A DNA stretch of 64,000 nt. It comes from Bacillota bacterium. Lineage in GTDB: Bacteria > Bacillota > Clostridia > Acetivibrionales > JAMNXU01. Location of the stretch: positions 62,001-126,000 of the forward strand of contig JAMNXU010000034.1 of assembly GCA_023623175.1 (NCBI GenBank), given 5' to 3'. Below, one piece after another: positions 6,949 through 17,645 of this stretch. How positions within the stretch are numbered: the first letter of the stretch is position 1; the number at the start of each line of letters is the position of its first letter. Position numbers and translations under genes: made by a program. The notes under the pieces were generated by a model that ran no database searches, was not told where the DNA came from, and was given only the letters and a program-made list of their open reading frames with translations.

Positions 6949-9309
6949 TCATTGCTCTTTCTTGGCGATATTCGCAGCGGCAGGGTTCAAAATCGCATTG
7001 TTCTGATTAATAAACACCAGGTTGCCGTCCCTGACATCAACGCCAATTGTGCATCCCTCGGTGAAAACACCCTTGAGATAGAGCTCTGCCAGTTCATCCT
7101 CGATATATCTCTGTATGGTCCGCCTCAGCGGTCTGGCGCCATACCTGGCGTCATAACCCTTGTCAAGAATGAACTCCTTGACCGCGTCGCTTACGACAAG
7201 TTCCATTCCCTTTTCGCGCACCTGGTCGATTACTTCCTTCAGCATCAGGTCAACAATCTGCCTGAGCTCATCCCTGTTCAGTTCAGTAAATACTATTACT
7301 TCATCAACCCTGTTGAGAAATTCGGGTCTGAAAGTTTCCCTAAGGGCATTTGTCACCTTGTCTTTCAGCGAGCCGTAGCTGTCCCCGGTAAAGCCTATGC
7401 TGTGGGACTTGAGGCTTGTGCCGGCATTCGAGGTCATTATAATGATCGTGTTCTCAAAATTGACCACACGGCCGTGGCTGTCCGTGAGCCTTCCGTCCTC
7501 CATGATCTGGAGCAGCATGTTGAACACGTCGGGATGAGCCTTTTCGATTTCATCCATCAATATTACCGAATAGGGCTTGCGCCTGACTTTTTCCGTAAGC
7601 TGCCCTCCGTCGTCATAGCCCACGTAACCCGGCGGCGAACCTATCAGCTTGGAAACAGTGTGCTTTTCCATGTACTCTGACATATCAAGCCTTATCAGCG
7701 CCTCTTCGCTTCCAAAAAGCTCGACCGCCAGGGCTTTTACAAGCTCCGTCTTTCCAACGCCGGTCGGTCCTATGAATATGAAGGACGTAGGCTTCTTCCT
7801 CTTCTTGAAACCGGCCCTGCTGCGCCTGATGGCCCTGGAAACGCTTTCCACGGCTTCATGCTGGCCTATAATCCTCTTATGCAGCCTTTCCTCGAGATTG
7901 AGCAGTTTTTCCGATTCCAGCTCGGTTACGCGCTGCACGGGTATCTTGGTCCACGATTCAATCACGTGGGCCACATCATCTATGGTTATTTCTACTTCCT
8001 TGCACTTTTCCTCTATTTTCTTGATCTTTTCAATGAGCCTGCATTCCCTTACCTTGAGATCCGCGGCTTTCTGGTAATCTTCGATTGAATCGGCCGAAAC
8101 GGCGTATTCCTTTTCTTCCTGGACCATCTTCAGTTCTTCCTTGAGGGATGCGAGTTCCGCCAGGTAGACATTCTTCAGGTTAGCCCTCGATCCGGCCTCA
8201 TCTATAACATCTATTGCCTTGTCAGGCAGAAAACGGTCGGTAATATACCTCTCCGAAAGCACCGCCGCGGCTTCAAGCACCTTGTCGGGTATTTTGACCA
8301 TGTGGTAGTCTTCGTAATAGTGCTTGATACCTTTCAAAATTTCAATGGTTTCCTCCACCGTGGGCTCATCGACCAATACGGGCTGGAATCTTCTTTCCAG
8401 CGCAGAGTCCTTTTCAATGTACTTCCTGTATTCATTGAGGGTTGTTGCGCCTATCACCTGGATCTCGCCCCTGGAAAGCGCCGGTTTTAGGATATTGGCG
8501 GCATTCATCGCGCCTTCGGCTTCACCGGCTCCCATTATATTATGAAGCTCGTCTATGACAAGGATTATATTTCCGTTAGCCTTCACCTCATCAATAATGC
8601 CTTTCATGCGGCTTTCAAACTGTCCCCTGAACTGGGTGCCCGCTACAATACTCGTAAGATCCAGCACATAGATCTCGACATTAAACAGCTTGGCCGGTAC
8701 CTTTCTCTCAACAATTCTAACGGCAAGGCCTTCGGCGATAGCGGTTTTACCTACGCCGGGCTCCCCTATAAGCACCGGGTTGTTCTTTGTCCTGCGGTTT
8801 AGAATCTGCACTACACGGTCTATTTCCCTCTGCCTGCCGATAACTGTATCAATTTTGCCCTGGCGGGCCAGTTCGGTTATATTGGTACCGTACATGTCGA
8901 GGTACTTCTTCTTTTTATTGCCCTTCTTTTCCTGGACCTTGGTTTTTGTGCTGTTCCTGCTATCCTTTTCCGCATCCTTGTGCATATTCTTTTCGTCCTG
9001 GCTGTCACTGTCCTTTGAAAATGCCCTGTTTATAAAGCTGAAAAACGGATTGATCCGTTCTGAATCCTGCAGCTGGGTCATATCTCCCATGCTTGTTTCC
9101 AGGCTTCCCAGGAAATCTCCCATCTGCCTGCTGAGATTATCCAGGTCTTCCTCGGTCATTCCGGTCTGTTCCAGCAGCTGGTTAATCGGCTGTATATTCT
9201 GTTTCCTCGCGCAGGACAGGCACAATCCTTCCTGCTTCTGCTGACCGTTGATTATTTTCGTTACAAAAACCACTGCTATATTTTGTTTGCATACTGAACA
9301 CAACATCAT
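6949..9309 (-). CDS. ClpE-like AAA+ ATPase with N-terminal zinc finger
   Basis: A 786-residue Hsp100 unfoldase with two AAA+ modules: first Walker [10 protein letters not shown] near 182 and Walker B VIDELH, then a coiled-coil middle region (about 385-440), then second Walker [10 protein letters not shown] near 514 and [18 protein letters not shown] after the second module resembles the IGF loop that docks ClpP. The N-terminus lacks the ClpC double repeat. Instead it carries a Cys4 finger (LCSVC, then LCLSC; Cys4, 7, 30, 33) and a charged linker of about 120 residues, which points to ClpE. The frame is open 24 codons further; I chose the ATG at 9309, nine bases after AGGAG, though three neighbouring ATGs compete. 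Role: unfolding of damaged proteins, probably for ClpP. No mcsA, mcsB or ctsR gene is adjacent. Confidence 0.85.
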   Translation of the reverse strand: MMLCSVCKQNIAVVFVTKIINGQQKQEGLCLSCARKQNIQPINQLLEQTGMTEEDLDNLSRQMGDFLGSLETSMGDMTQLQDSERINPFFSFINRAFSKDSDSQDEKNMHKDAEKDSRNSTKTKVQEKKGNKKKKYLDMYGTNITELARQGKIDTVIGRQREIDRVVQILNRRTKNNPVLIGEPGVGKTAIAEGLAVRIVERKVPAKLFNVEIYVLDLTSIVAGTQFRGQFESRMKGIIDEVKANGNIILVIDELHNIMGAGEAEGAMNAANILKPALSRGEIQVIGATTLNEYRKYIEKDSALERRFQPVLVDEPTVEETIEILKGIKHYYEDYHMVKIPDKVLEAAAVLSERYITDRFLPDKAIDVIDEAGSRANLKNVYLAELASLKEELKMVQEEKEYAVSADSIEDYQKAADLKVRECRLIEKIKKIEEKCKEVEITIDDVAHVIESWTKIPVQRVTELESEKLLNLEERLHKRIIGQHEAVESVSRAIRRSRAGFKKRKKPTSFIFIGPTGVGKTELVKALAVELFGSEEALIRLDMSEYMEKHTVSKLIGSPPGYVGYDDGGQLTEKVRRKPYSVILMDEIEKAHPDVFNMLLQIMEDGRLTDSHGRVVNFENTIIIMTSNAGTSLKSHSIGFTGDSYGSLKDKVTNALRETFRPEFLNRVDEVIVFTELNRDELRQIVDLMLKEVIDQVREKGMELVVSDAVKEFILDKGYDARYGARPLRRTIQRYIEDELAELYLKGVFTEGCTIGVDVRDGNLVFINQNNAILNPAAANIAKKEQ

Positions 9310-9371
9310 TGCCATCATCTCCTGTCCAAATAACAGAGAACGCCGGGCAAAGTCAAATCTTAGCCCCTTTA

Positions 9372-9400
9372 AGTATACCACACATCAGGAAGTATGGCAT
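9372..9400 (-). promoter_or_regulatory. Possible promoter of the clpE-like gene
   Basis: On the minus strand ATGCCA, 17 bp, TATACT. The -10 box is good and the -35 matches 4 of 6. It lies about 60 bp upstream of the chosen start. The following AAGATTTGACTTTG slightly recalls a CtsR heptamer but lacks the proper direct repeat. Confidence 0.4.
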
Positions 9401-9470
9401 AACGTACAAATCTTTCCTGTCGGCACAATCAGGAAATTAAAGGTAATTTACTCCAGAAAACAACCGTTTT

Positions 9471-12335
9471 TTAAACGGCGCTTCTGCCTCCCGAAACCTT
9501 TGTCTTTTGGGGAGCCAGGATTTTTCTGAGGAACTGGCCTGTATAGGAATGCTCCACCATCGCCACTTCTTCCGGCGTTCCACTGGCTATAACATAACCG
9601 CCCCTGTCTCCTCCTTCCGGTCCGAGATCAATTATATAATCGGCGGTTTTAATAACATCAAGGTTATGTTCTATAACTACCACCGTATTGCCCGTCTCAA
9701 CCAGTCTCTGCAAAATATTTATCAACCTGTGAACGTCCGCTATATGGAGGCCCGTGGTGGGCTCATCAAGAATGTACATTGTGCTGCCCGTGCTTCTTTT
9801 GCTGAGCTCGGTGGCCAGCTTTACCCTCTGGGCTTCACCGCCCGACAGCGTCGTTGATGACTGTCCAAGCTTGATATAGCCGAGCCCCACGTCATACAGC
9901 GTCTCCAGTTTTCTCCTGACTCTCGGCAGATTCTCGAAGAACTCCAGCGCTTCCTCCACCGTCATGTCAAGCACATCGGCAATGTTCTTGCCCCTGTACT
10001 TGACTTCGAGCGTCTCACGGTTGTAGCGCTTGCCCTTGCAGACTTCACAGGGAACGTAAACATCGGGCAGGAAATGCATTTCGATTTTGATTATTCCGTC
10101 GCCGTTGCATGCTTCACAGCGTCCTCCCCTGACATTGAAACTGAAGCGTCCCGGTTTGTATCCCCTCATCTTCGCATCGGTCGTTTCGGCAAAGACTTCG
10201 CGGATTAAATCAAATACCCCTGTATAAGTGGCAGGGTTGGACCTCGGCGTTCTGCCTATTGGCGACTGGTCTATGTTTATGACCTTGTCAAGATACTCCA
10301 GTCCTTCTATTCCCGTATGCTCCCCGGGCCTGCATTTTGCGTGATTCAGATCCGCCGCGAGCCTTTTGTAAAGTATTTCGTTCACAAGGGAGCTTTTTCC
10401 CGAGCCCGAAACACCGGTTACGCACGTGAACACTCCGAGCGGAAAGTCCACGTCGATGTTCTTGAGATTGTTTTCGCGCGCTCCCAGTACCCTGAGCCAT
10501 TTGCCGTTGGGTTTGCGCCTCTGCTTCGGGATCTCGATGGTGCGTTTCCCGCTGAGGTAAAGACCCGTCAGCGACTCTTCACATTCCATTATATCCTCAA
10601 CTGTTCCCTGGGCTACTATATATCCCCCGTTTTTCCCTGCTCCGGGTCCCAGGTCTATAATATGATCCGCTTCAAACATCGTTTCTTCGTCGTGTTCCAC
10701 AACAATAAGAGTATTGCCGAGGTCGCGCAGTTTCTTTAACGTGGCGAGCAAGCGGCTGTTATCCCTTTGGTGCAGCCCTATGCTGGGTTCATCAAGAATG
10801 TAGAGGACTCCTGTTAATCCCGAGCCTATTTGGGTTGCAAGCCTTATTCTCTGCGCTTCTCCGCCCGACAGTGTTCCCGCGGGTCTCATGAGCGTGAGAT
10901 AATCGAGCCCCACATCGATAAGGAAGCCCAGCCTTGCGTTAATTTCCTTGAGTATCTGGTGAGCTATCATTTTCTGCCTGTCGGTAAGTTTCAATTCCTC
11001 AAAAAAGGTTTTTATGTCCGAAACGGGCATAGATGAAAGTTCAACAATGTTAAGGCCGCCGACGGTGACGGCAAGGCTTTCCTTCTTCAGGCGCGCTCCC
11101 TTGCAATCGGTGCAGAGATTTTCGGACATGAATTCCTCATAATACTGTTTCATGCTGTCCGATGAAGTCTCCGCATAACGTCTCCTGGCAATGTTTATCA
11201 CTCCGTCAAAGGTCGTTTCAAAGCTGTCCTCCCTGTGGTTCCTGTTGAAAACGACCTTTATTTTTTCTCCCCTTGTGCCGTAAAGAATTATATCCACGAT
11301 ATGGGGCGGCAGCTGGTAAACAGGCGTGTCAAGGCTGAATCCATAGTGCCTTGACAGGGCTTCAAAAATTGCCCTGCCGTATGCTTCCTCATCTTCAAGG
11401 TTCCAGCCGTTAATGGCAATTGCTCCTTCTGAAAGGGACCGGGACGGATTGGGTATTATCAAATCAGGGTCAAATCTCATGAACGTCCCAAGCCCGGTAC
11501 AGGTCGGACATGCCCCGTATGGATTGTTAAACGAGAACATCCTGGGCGTAAGTTCCTCGAGGGCTATGCCGCAGTCGCTGCAGGCGAAGTTCTGGTTAAA
11601 AATCAGCTCCTGTTTTCCGATTACATCAATGACCACAATCCCGCCGGTCAGGCGAAGTACCGTCTCAATCGAATCCACGAGCCTTTTTTCAATGCCGGGC
11701 CTTATAATCAGCCTGTCAACTACAATTTCTATCGTATGCTTCTTGTTCTTCTCAAGGTTTATTTCTTCATTTATATCCATGACCTCGCCGTCAATCCTGA
11801 CGCGGACGTAACCATTCTTCCTCGCGTCCTCTATGAGCTTGCGGTATTCACCCTTCCTGCCCCTGACAACGGGCGCAAGCACCTGTATGCGCGTGCCCTC
11901 CTCGAGCGTCATGACCTGGTCCACCATCTGGTCAATGGTCTGCCTCGAAATTTCCTTTCCGCAGGACGGACAGTGGGGCGTGCCTATGCGGGCGTATAGC
12001 AGCCTTAAGTAGTCGTAAATCTCCGTTACCGTGCCCACCGTTGACCTCGGATTCCTGCTCGTGGTTTTCTGGTCAATGGAAATGGCGGGCGAAAGCCCTT
12101 CTATATAATCCACATCGGGTTTTTCCATCTGCCCGAGAAACTGCCTCGCGTAGGAAGAAAGGGATTCCACGTAGCGCCGCTGCCCCTCGGCATAAATTGT
12201 GTCAAAAGCAAGCGATGATTTACCCGAACCGCTGAGGCCCGTGATAACAACGAGTTTGTTCCTTGGTATCTCTATGTCAATGTTCTTCAAATTGTGCTCG
12301 CGCGCACCTTTTATGTAAATTTTGTCAAATCCCAT
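9471..12335 (-). CDS. uvrA: Excinuclease ABC subunit A
   Basis: UvrA finds bulky DNA lesions together with UvrB and starts nucleotide excision repair. The 954-residue product has the normal length and order: first ABC half with [10 protein letters not shown] near 32; zinc modules from CPSCG and CSDCG...CPTC; signature [11 protein letters not shown]; second half with [10 protein letters not shown], the Cys4 loop CEACNGDG...[21 protein letters not shown] and LDEPTTGLH. The ATG is preceded by AAAGGTG. A LexA box overlies its promoter 137 bp upstream, so it should be DNA-damage inducible. Its usual partner uvrB lies 2.4 kb upstream on the same strand, separated by a gene in the opposite direction. 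Confidence 0.98.
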   Translation of the reverse strand: MGFDKIYIKGAREHNLKNIDIEIPRNKLVVITGLSGSGKSSLAFDTIYAEGQRRYVESLSSYARQFLGQMEKPDVDYIEGLSPAISIDQKTTSRNPRSTVGTVTEIYDYLRLLYARIGTPHCPSCGKEISRQTIDQMVDQVMTLEEGTRIQVLAPVVRGRKGEYRKLIEDARKNGYVRVRIDGEVMDINEEINLEKNKKHTIEIVVDRLIIRPGIEKRLVDSIETVLRLTGGIVVIDVIGKQELIFNQNFACSDCGIALEELTPRMFSFNNPYGACPTCTGLGTFMRFDPDLIIPNPSRSLSEGAIAINGWNLEDEEAYGRAIFEALSRHYGFSLDTPVYQLPPHIVDIILYGTRGEKIKVVFNRNHREDSFETTFDGVINIARRRYAETSSDSMKQYYEEFMSENLCTDCKGARLKKESLAVTVGGLNIVELSSMPVSDIKTFFEELKLTDRQKMIAHQILKEINARLGFLIDVGLDYLTLMRPAGTLSGGEAQRIRLATQIGSGLTGVLYILDEPSIGLHQRDNSRLLATLKKLRDLGNTLIVVEHDEETMFEADHIIDLGPGAGKNGGYIVAQGTVEDIMECEESLTGLYLSGKRTIEIPKQRRKPNGKWLRVLGARENNLKNIDVDFPLGVFTCVTGVSGSGKSSLVNEILYKRLAADLNHAKCRPGEHTGIEGLEYLDKVINIDQSPIGRTPRSNPATYTGVFDLIREVFAETTDAKMRGYKPGRFSFNVRGGRCEACNGDGIIKIEMHFLPDVYVPCEVCKGKRYNRETLEVKYRGKNIADVLDMTVEEALEFFENLPRVRRKLETLYDVGLGYIKLGQSSTTLSGGEAQRVKLATELSKRSTGSTMYILDEPTTGLHIADVHRLINILQRLVETGNTVVVIEHNLDVIKTADYIIDLGPEGGDRGGYVIASGTPEEVAMVEHSYTGQFLRKILAPQKTKVSGGRSAV

Positions 12336-12447
12336 ACACTACACCTTTTTCATTTGATAAAATTAAGTAAACCATCAAATAATTAAATAACACCAAATCC
12401 GTTAAACTAACACAAAATAATTAGGGCAACAAATAAACACGGATAAT

Positions 12448-12475
12448 ATTATACCAGATTGAAATCAAATTGCAA
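12448..12475 (-). promoter_or_regulatory. Putative promoter of uvrA
   Basis: Minus strand TTGCAA, 16-bp spacer, TATAAT. The -35 element overlaps the LexA box at 12473-12486. The leader to the uvrA start would be about 100 nt. Confidence 0.65.
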
Positions 12476-12486
12476 ACGTTTGTTCG
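12473..12486 (-). promoter_or_regulatory. LexA (SOS) operator upstream of uvrA
   Basis: CGAACAAACGTTTG on the minus strand matches the Gram-positive LexA/DinR consensus CGAACRNRYGTTYC at 13 of 14 positions. It overlaps the -35 box, a position where bound LexA would block RNA polymerase. It agrees with the known SOS control of uvrA in Bacillus. Confidence 0.75.
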
Positions 12487-12697
12487 GATGTTTTTTCTTC
12501 TGACGGCAAATAAAGGATGTATAAAATTTGTTCAACTGAATTATGCCCATAATGGCAAAAGATCTATCACAAAATTGCGCCGTTGTTCTTTTTGTTTTAT
12601 TTCAATTATGCTATAATTCTCGTATTATACATAAACTGTCGTACAAATATAAAATTTCTATAAAATTTCCTTGAAGGACGGCAGGAGAAGCAGCAGA

Positions 12698-12733
12698 ATG
12701 AATCCATGGGGGTTGTGCCATTATGTTCTATGA
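12698..12733 (+). CDS. Possible 11-codon upstream ORF overlapping the glutamine synthetase start
   Basis: ATG at 12698 follows GCAGGAG at good spacing and encodes MNPWGLCHYVL then TGA. Its stop overlaps the first codons of the glutamine synthetase gene (ATG at 12723) in another frame. The ribosome binding site of the short frame is better than that of the large one, so translational coupling or a leader peptide is conceivable. Chance is also possible at this length. A TATAAT at 12612-12617 may be the -10 box of the transcript. Confidence 0.3.
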   Translation: MNPWGLCHYVL

Positions 12734-14651
12734 TGACAAAGGTTTCGACGAAAATCTGTTGTATATTATCGAGCCCAGGTTTCACACCAAGGAAGACCTG
12801 AGAGCCATTCTCAGTCAGCATCCCCAGATTAAATTCGTTTCACTCGCAGGTATAGATTTGAGAGGCAACGACACCGACGAAAAAATACCCATTGGTTGTT
12901 TTTTGCATGATATAGACGAGTTCCTCAGCGGAGGCGTCAGTACGGACGGTTCCAGCGTTGTGCTGCCCGGTATCGCCACGCTGAACGACGGCCAGGTTGA
13001 CCTTGTCGCCGACCTTTCGGTAAACTGGTATATCGACTATAATTTTGAGCATCTCGACGCCGTTACGGGAAGACCCGTGGGAACTCTCAGGATACCGAGT
13101 TTCCTGATACATAACGGCAGGAGAGTTGACTCCAGGTCCATTTTGCAAAATTGTATAGAATTCCAGAAGAAAGAAATAATGAACCTTCTTAAGGAAAATC
13201 CGAAGGCCGTCCTGTCCGCTGGCATAGACCCCGACGACATAGCCGACATAGAGCTTGTGGCTGCCACGGAACTTGAATTCTGGGTCAAGACCCCCGGCGA
13301 CAAGGCCGAGATCGAAGAACTTTCGGTTTCCCAGGTCCTCAAGGAACAGTATTGGAAAAGGACCAAGGGCAATGTCCGCACAGCCCTCGAAAAATCGCTG
13401 CTGATTCTTGAGCGATACGGACTGGAGCCGGAGATGGGCCACAAGGAAGTCGGCGGTGTCAAGGCGCAGATTTCCGGGGACGGGAGTCTCAGTCACATAA
13501 TGGAGCAGCTCGAGATTGACTGGAAATATTCCAATGCAATGCAGGCCGCCGACAATGAACTCCTTGCAAGGATTTTAATAAAGGAAACTTTCAGGCATCA
13601 TGGCCTCGAAGTCACTTTCATGGCCAAACCCATTGAGGGCGTGAACGGCAGCGGCGAACATACCCACCTGAGCATTATTGCCACGCTTAAAAACGGAAAG
13701 AAAGTCAACCTGTTCACTCCTGCGGACATGAAAAAGGATTACCTAAATGTTATCGGTTGGGGCGCCCTGATGGGATTGCTCAAAAACTACGAGGTTGTAA
13801 ATCCTTTCATTGCCTCGAGCAATGACGCAATCAACCGTTTAAAGCCAGGATTTGAAGCCCCGATCTGTATAGTTGCGTCTATTGGCAAAAACGTTGAAAC
13901 CCCTTCGAGGAACAGGACCGTACTGGTCGGTCTTGTAAGGGATACGGACAATCCTCTTTCCACAAGGTTTGAGGTAAGATCCCCGAATCCTCACACCAAT
14001 TCATTCCTGGCAATAGCCGCGCTTTACCAGGCAATGCTTGACGGAATAAAATATGCCGTGCGTTCAGGAAAGACCGCGCAGCAATTGCAGGACGAATTCT
14101 GCAAAAAACCCGGCGAAAAGGTGGATTACCTTGAAACCGAAAGAGCGTACAGAAGCGAAGAGGATGTATTTGAATATTATACCGAGCAGGAAAGGAATGC
14201 CATATTCGGAGTACCGCCTGCCACCGTGTGGGAGAATCTCAAAAACTTCGAAAAATACCCCGAAAAGGTGAAGGTGCTTTCAGAAGGCGGCGTATTTGAG
14301 AAACGCATTATCGATTCCTATGTCTCAGCCATACGCGAGCAGTGGCTGATGGAACTCAGCGAAAGGATCATCCACGAGAACCTGATGCTTGTAAAAAGCT
14401 GCATGAAAATTCACGACGTCGACGAGTTCAACGAATATGACGAGCAGCTTTGGGAAAAGATCAACAATCTGCGCCGCTACCTGATGAAGGATTCCCTTGC
14501 CGACACATCATTGTTCACAAGAATTCGCAAAGCCATTGAAGCCGCCGACTACGACACCGTTTCCTCGCTCCAGCAGGAAATGACACTGAAAGTCAACGAA
14601 CTCAGGAAGCTTTACGCAAAATACAGGAGAAACATAATGAACTGGAACTGA
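12723..14651 (+). CDS. Glutamine synthetase family protein, large form
   Basis: Glutamine synthetase joins ammonia to glutamate with ATP. This 642-residue product has the catalytic beta-grasp and barrel domains: ATELEFWV (metal and glutamate side), NGSGEHTHLSI near residue 308 (where GSI has NGSGMHCHQSL), LKPGFEAP and RNRTVLVGL. It is much longer than the 440-470 residues of GSI and ends in about 150 helical, charged residues (ERIIHENLMLV to the end). It does not look like classical GSIII, whose conserved N-terminal block I cannot find. An authentic synthetase is likely, but a related gamma-glutamyl ligase cannot be excluded. The start has GGGGGT; an in-frame stop at 12699 rules out an earlier one. 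It converges on uvrB. Confidence 0.8.
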   Translation: MFYDDKGFDENLLYIIEPRFHTKEDLRAILSQHPQIKFVSLAGIDLRGNDTDEKIPIGCFLHDIDEFLSGGVSTDGSSVVLPGIATLNDGQVDLVADLSVNWYIDYNFEHLDAVTGRPVGTLRIPSFLIHNGRRVDSRSILQNCIEFQKKEIMNLLKENPKAVLSAGIDPDDIADIELVAATELEFWVKTPGDKAEIEELSVSQVLKEQYWKRTKGNVRTALEKSLLILERYGLEPEMGHKEVGGVKAQISGDGSLSHIMEQLEIDWKYSNAMQAADNELLARILIKETFRHHGLEVTFMAKPIEGVNGSGEHTHLSIIATLKNGKKVNLFTPADMKKDYLNVIGWGALMGLLKNYEVVNPFIASSNDAINRLKPGFEAPICIVASIGKNVETPSRNRTVLVGLVRDTDNPLSTRFEVRSPNPHTNSFLAIAALYQAMLDGIKYAVRSGKTAQQLQDEFCKKPGEKVDYLETERAYRSEEDVFEYYTEQERNAIFGVPPATVWENLKNFEKYPEKVKVLSEGGVFEKRIIDSYVSAIREQWLMELSERIIHENLMLVKSCMKIHDVDEFNEYDEQLWEKINNLRRYLMKDSLADTSLFTRIRKAIEAADYDTVSSLQQEMTLKVNELRKLYAKYRRNIMNWN

Positions 14652-14671
14652 TAACCGGGATACGCAGACCC

Positions 14672-14742
14672 GGGACAAGGGAACCGGGACACGGGGACGG
14701 TTCTCTTGTCCCAGCGGGACACGGGGACGGTTCTCTTGTCCC
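14672..14742 (+). repeat. GGGACA...TGTCCC repeat, two perfect tandem copies
   Basis: Two identical 27-bp units (14686-14712 and 14716-14742) with a 3-bp spacer, preceded by a partial unit from 14672. Each begins GGGACACGGGGACGGTTC and ends TGTCCC. They occupy almost all of the space between the convergent glutamine synthetase and uvrB genes and stop five bases before the uvrB stop codon. They are the only hairpins available as terminators there. Confidence 0.92.
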
Positions 14743-14747
14743 AGCAA

Positions 14748-16727
14748 TCATGCCAGCCTCTTTTTCAGTTCGATTATTTTGTCCCTCAGCTCAGCGGCAC
14801 GTTCAAACTGCAAATCGGCCGCGGCTTTTTTCATATCGGCGGTCAGTTTTTCAACGAGCCTTTCCAGTTCATCGGCGCTCATCATGTCCATGTCGCCACG
14901 GGCCTGGAATTTTTCTTCCTCCTCGACCACCCTTGTGGCTTCTATTACATCCCTGACGGCCTTTTGCACGGTCTTTGGAGTAATATTGTTTTTAATGTTG
15001 TATTCCATTTGCAGGCGGCGCCTGCGGTTGGTCTCATCAATAGCCCTGCGCATGGAGTCGGTGATGGTGTCGGCATACATAATTACGCGGCCCTCAACGT
15101 TTCTCGCCGCCCTGCCTATGGTCTGTATCAGCGATGTCTCGGAGCGCAGGAATCCTTCCTTGTCTGCATCCAGTATGGCGACGAGCGAAACTTCCGGCAG
15201 GTCCAAACCTTCGCGCAAAAGGTTTATGCCCACGAGCACGTCAAAAACGCCAAGGCGCAAATCCCTGATTATTTCCATTCTCTCGAGCGTATCCACATCG
15301 GAGTGGAGATACCTGACCTTTATGTCCAGTTCTTTCAAATATTCCGTCAGGTCCTCGGCCATCTTCTTTGTCAGAGTTGTTACGAGCACCCTTTGGTTTT
15401 TTGCAACAACGCTGTTTATTTCTCCGATGAGATCGTCAATCTGGCCCTTGACTGGTCTCACTATAACTTCGGGATCCACAAGGCCCGTCGGCCTGATAAT
15501 CTGCTCCACGATGCAAACCGAGCGTTCCCTCTCATACTCGGCCGGCGTCGCGCTTACATATATCACCTGGTTAACGCGTTCTTCAAACTCCTCGAATTTC
15601 AGCGGCCTGTTGTCGAACGCCGAAGGCAGGCGGAATCCGTATTCCACCAGCGCTTCTTTCCTTGACCTGTCCCCGTTGTACATAGCCCTTATCTGGGGTA
15701 TGGTTACGTGGGACTCGTCTATTACGAGCAGGTAATCTTTCGGGAAATAATCCATCAGCGTGTAGGGAGGGCTCCCGGGCGCCCTGCCGCTGATATGCCT
15801 CGAATAGTTTTCTATGCCCTGGCAGAATCCGATTTCCTGCATCATTTCAAGGTCATACAAGGTCCTCTGCTGAAGCCTCTGGGCTTCCAGCAGCTTGCCC
15901 TGGCTTTTCAGGAACTCCACCCTTTCGCGCAGTTCTTCGCGGATGGAAACTATTGCTCTTTCCATCTTTTCCCTGGTCGTCGCATAGTGGGAAGCGGGAA
16001 AAACGGCAATATGGGACCTTGTGCCGATTATTTCCCCCGTCAGCGCATTAATCTCCACGATCCTTTCAATTTCGTCACCGAAGAATTCAACCCTCAAAGC
16101 CCTCTCCGACGAATCCGCCGGGAAAATCTCGAGAACATCGCCGCGGACCCTGAACTTTCCTCTTCTGAAATCATAATCATTTCTTTCATATTGGATCTCA
16201 ACAAGCTTCCTTATTACTTCATCCCGGTCCTTTATCATGCCGGGCCGGAGCGAAAGCATAAGATCGCGGTAATCCTCGGGGTCTCCCAAACCGTAAATGC
16301 ACGAAACACTGGCAACAATTATCACGTCCCTGCGTTCAAAAAGAGCTGCCGTGGCTGAATGCCTCAGCTTATCAATTTCATCGTTTATTGACGAGTCTTT
16401 TTCAATATAGGTGTCCGTTTCCGGAATATATGCTTCGGGCTGATAATAGTCATAATAACTTACGAAATACTCAACGGCATTGTTGGGAAAAAACTCCCTG
16501 AACTCCGAGCACAACTGGGCTGCGAGCGTCTTGTTGTGGGCAATTACAAGAGTGGGTTTCTGGACCCTTTCAATAACATTGGCTATTGTAAAGGTTTTGC
16601 CAGAACCTGTCACACCAAGCAGCGTCTGGTGCTTGTATCCCTTTTTTATTCCCTCGCTCAGCTGCTCAATTGCCCTTGGCTGATCGCCGCATGGCTTGTA
16701 ATCGGATACCACCCTGAATTCAGGCAT
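14748..16727 (-). CDS. uvrB: Excinuclease ABC subunit B
   Basis: UvrB is the damage-verifying helicase-like protein that receives DNA from UvrA and recruits UvrC. The 659-residue product shows Walker [11 protein letters not shown], the strand-separating beta-hairpin region [12 protein letters not shown], helicase motifs ([19 protein letters not shown]) and the C-terminal UVR motif [14 protein letters not shown] that binds UvrC. The frame is open to 16748, but the ATG at 16727 sits behind AGGAGG and matches family N-termini ([12 protein letters not shown]). No clear LexA box precedes it, unlike uvrA. Confidence 0.98.
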   Translation of the reverse strand: MPEFRVVSDYKPCGDQPRAIEQLSEGIKKGYKHQTLLGVTGSGKTFTIANVIERVQKPTLVIAHNKTLAAQLCSEFREFFPNNAVEYFVSYYDYYQPEAYIPETDTYIEKDSSINDEIDKLRHSATAALFERRDVIIVASVSCIYGLGDPEDYRDLMLSLRPGMIKDRDEVIRKLVEIQYERNDYDFRRGKFRVRGDVLEIFPADSSERALRVEFFGDEIERIVEINALTGEIIGTRSHIAVFPASHYATTREKMERAIVSIREELRERVEFLKSQGKLLEAQRLQQRTLYDLEMMQEIGFCQGIENYSRHISGRAPGSPPYTLMDYFPKDYLLVIDESHVTIPQIRAMYNGDRSRKEALVEYGFRLPSAFDNRPLKFEEFEERVNQVIYVSATPAEYERERSVCIVEQIIRPTGLVDPEVIVRPVKGQIDDLIGEINSVVAKNQRVLVTTLTKKMAEDLTEYLKELDIKVRYLHSDVDTLERMEIIRDLRLGVFDVLVGINLLREGLDLPEVSLVAILDADKEGFLRSETSLIQTIGRAARNVEGRVIMYADTITDSMRRAIDETNRRRRLQMEYNIKNNITPKTVQKAVRDVIEATRVVEEEEKFQARGDMDMMSADELERLVEKLTADMKKAAADLQFERAAELRDKIIELKKRLA

Positions 16728-16832
16728 GACTGCCTCCTGTAACAGCAAAATTATCCGGTTTTGTATCGCCGGACATCTTTAAATATACCACCTTGTCGAT
16801 ATGAATAAAAAAGAAAGCTTTGCAAAGCCGCA

Positions 16833-17492
16833 TCACAGGCTCTCCAGCAACTCCCAGGAGATTTTCTTCATATCATCCACTACCACGTCAGCAAAAGACA
16901 AATCCTGGGGTTTCGTTTTCGGGTTCCTGAACGCAACGCACTTCATGCCGGCATTTTGCGCCGCCCTGACACCGTTGTCCGAGTCTTCGATAACAATACA
17001 TTCCTCCGGCCTGACACCGAGCTTTTTCGCTGCAAGCAGGAATGTGTCCGGCGCGGGTTTGCTCTTCGGCACCTCTTCGCCGCTGGCCACGGCTGCAAAA
17101 TATTGCCTTATATTAAATATATCCATCACGAGCTCAATCTCTCTTACGGGAGCCGATGAGCCGATGGCCAGTTTTACGCCCCTGCCTCTCAGTTCCCTTA
17201 TAAGGTCCAGCACGCCCGGTACCGGCAGTACGTCATTGTTTTCGTTACGGCGCAGATAATCAATGTATCTTTCATCTTTCATGTGAACCAGTTCATCCAC
17301 GCTTTGGCTCAAATTATATCTTTTCTTCAATATTTCGCACATATTTCTCGTGGTTGTCCCCACAAACGTGCAATGCACCTCAAACGGAACACTGATTCCA
17401 AGATCGCTGAACATTTTAACTTCAATCTTCTGGTGCAGCGGTTCGCTGTCAATTATTACTCCGTCCATATCGAAAATTACTGCTTTTATCAT
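16833..17492 (-). CDS. HAD-superfamily hydrolase, beta-phosphoglucomutase-like
   Basis: A 219-residue HAD protein of subfamily IA with all four motifs: nucleophile DMDGVIIDSEPLH at residues 9-21 (the second Asp is the acid/base), IGSSAP (motif II), the Lys in KSKPAPDTF (motif III) and VIEDSDNGVRAA (motif IV). The helical cap between motifs I and II is the small type seen in beta-phosphoglucomutases and sugar-phosphate phosphatases. The frame is open to 17603, but the ATG at 17492 has AGGTGAGG and starts where the family does. Substrate unknown; a sugar phosphate is likely. Confidence 0.88.
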   Translation of the reverse strand: MIKAVIFDMDGVIIDSEPLHQKIEVKMFSDLGISVPFEVHCTFVGTTTRNMCEILKKRYNLSQSVDELVHMKDERYIDYLRRNENNDVLPVPGVLDLIRELRGRGVKLAIGSSAPVREIELVMDIFNIRQYFAAVASGEEVPKSKPAPDTFLLAAKKLGVRPEECIVIEDSDNGVRAAQNAGMKCVAFRNPKTKPQDLSFADVVVDDMKKISWELLESL

Positions 17493-17645
17493 TTCTGCCT
17501 CACCTGTATAATATTTCAAAAACAAAATACCCTGCGACAGCAGTGTTATAATAATAGCATACATTGATCCTTTTTGCCACTTGCATGCAACAATTGGCCG
17601 CAACCGAATTTCCGCGGCAATAATTTTTCCGTCAATCGCTTTCCC

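Noticed and set aside
6949-7680. Long plus-strand frame (from 6865) opposite the Clp gene
   Set aside because: It is a shadow of the well-supported Clp ATPase coding strand.
9340-9370. CtsR box upstream of the clpE-like gene
   Set aside because: Only one weak heptamer (TTTGACT) with a poor second one; the direct repeat and spacing do not fit.
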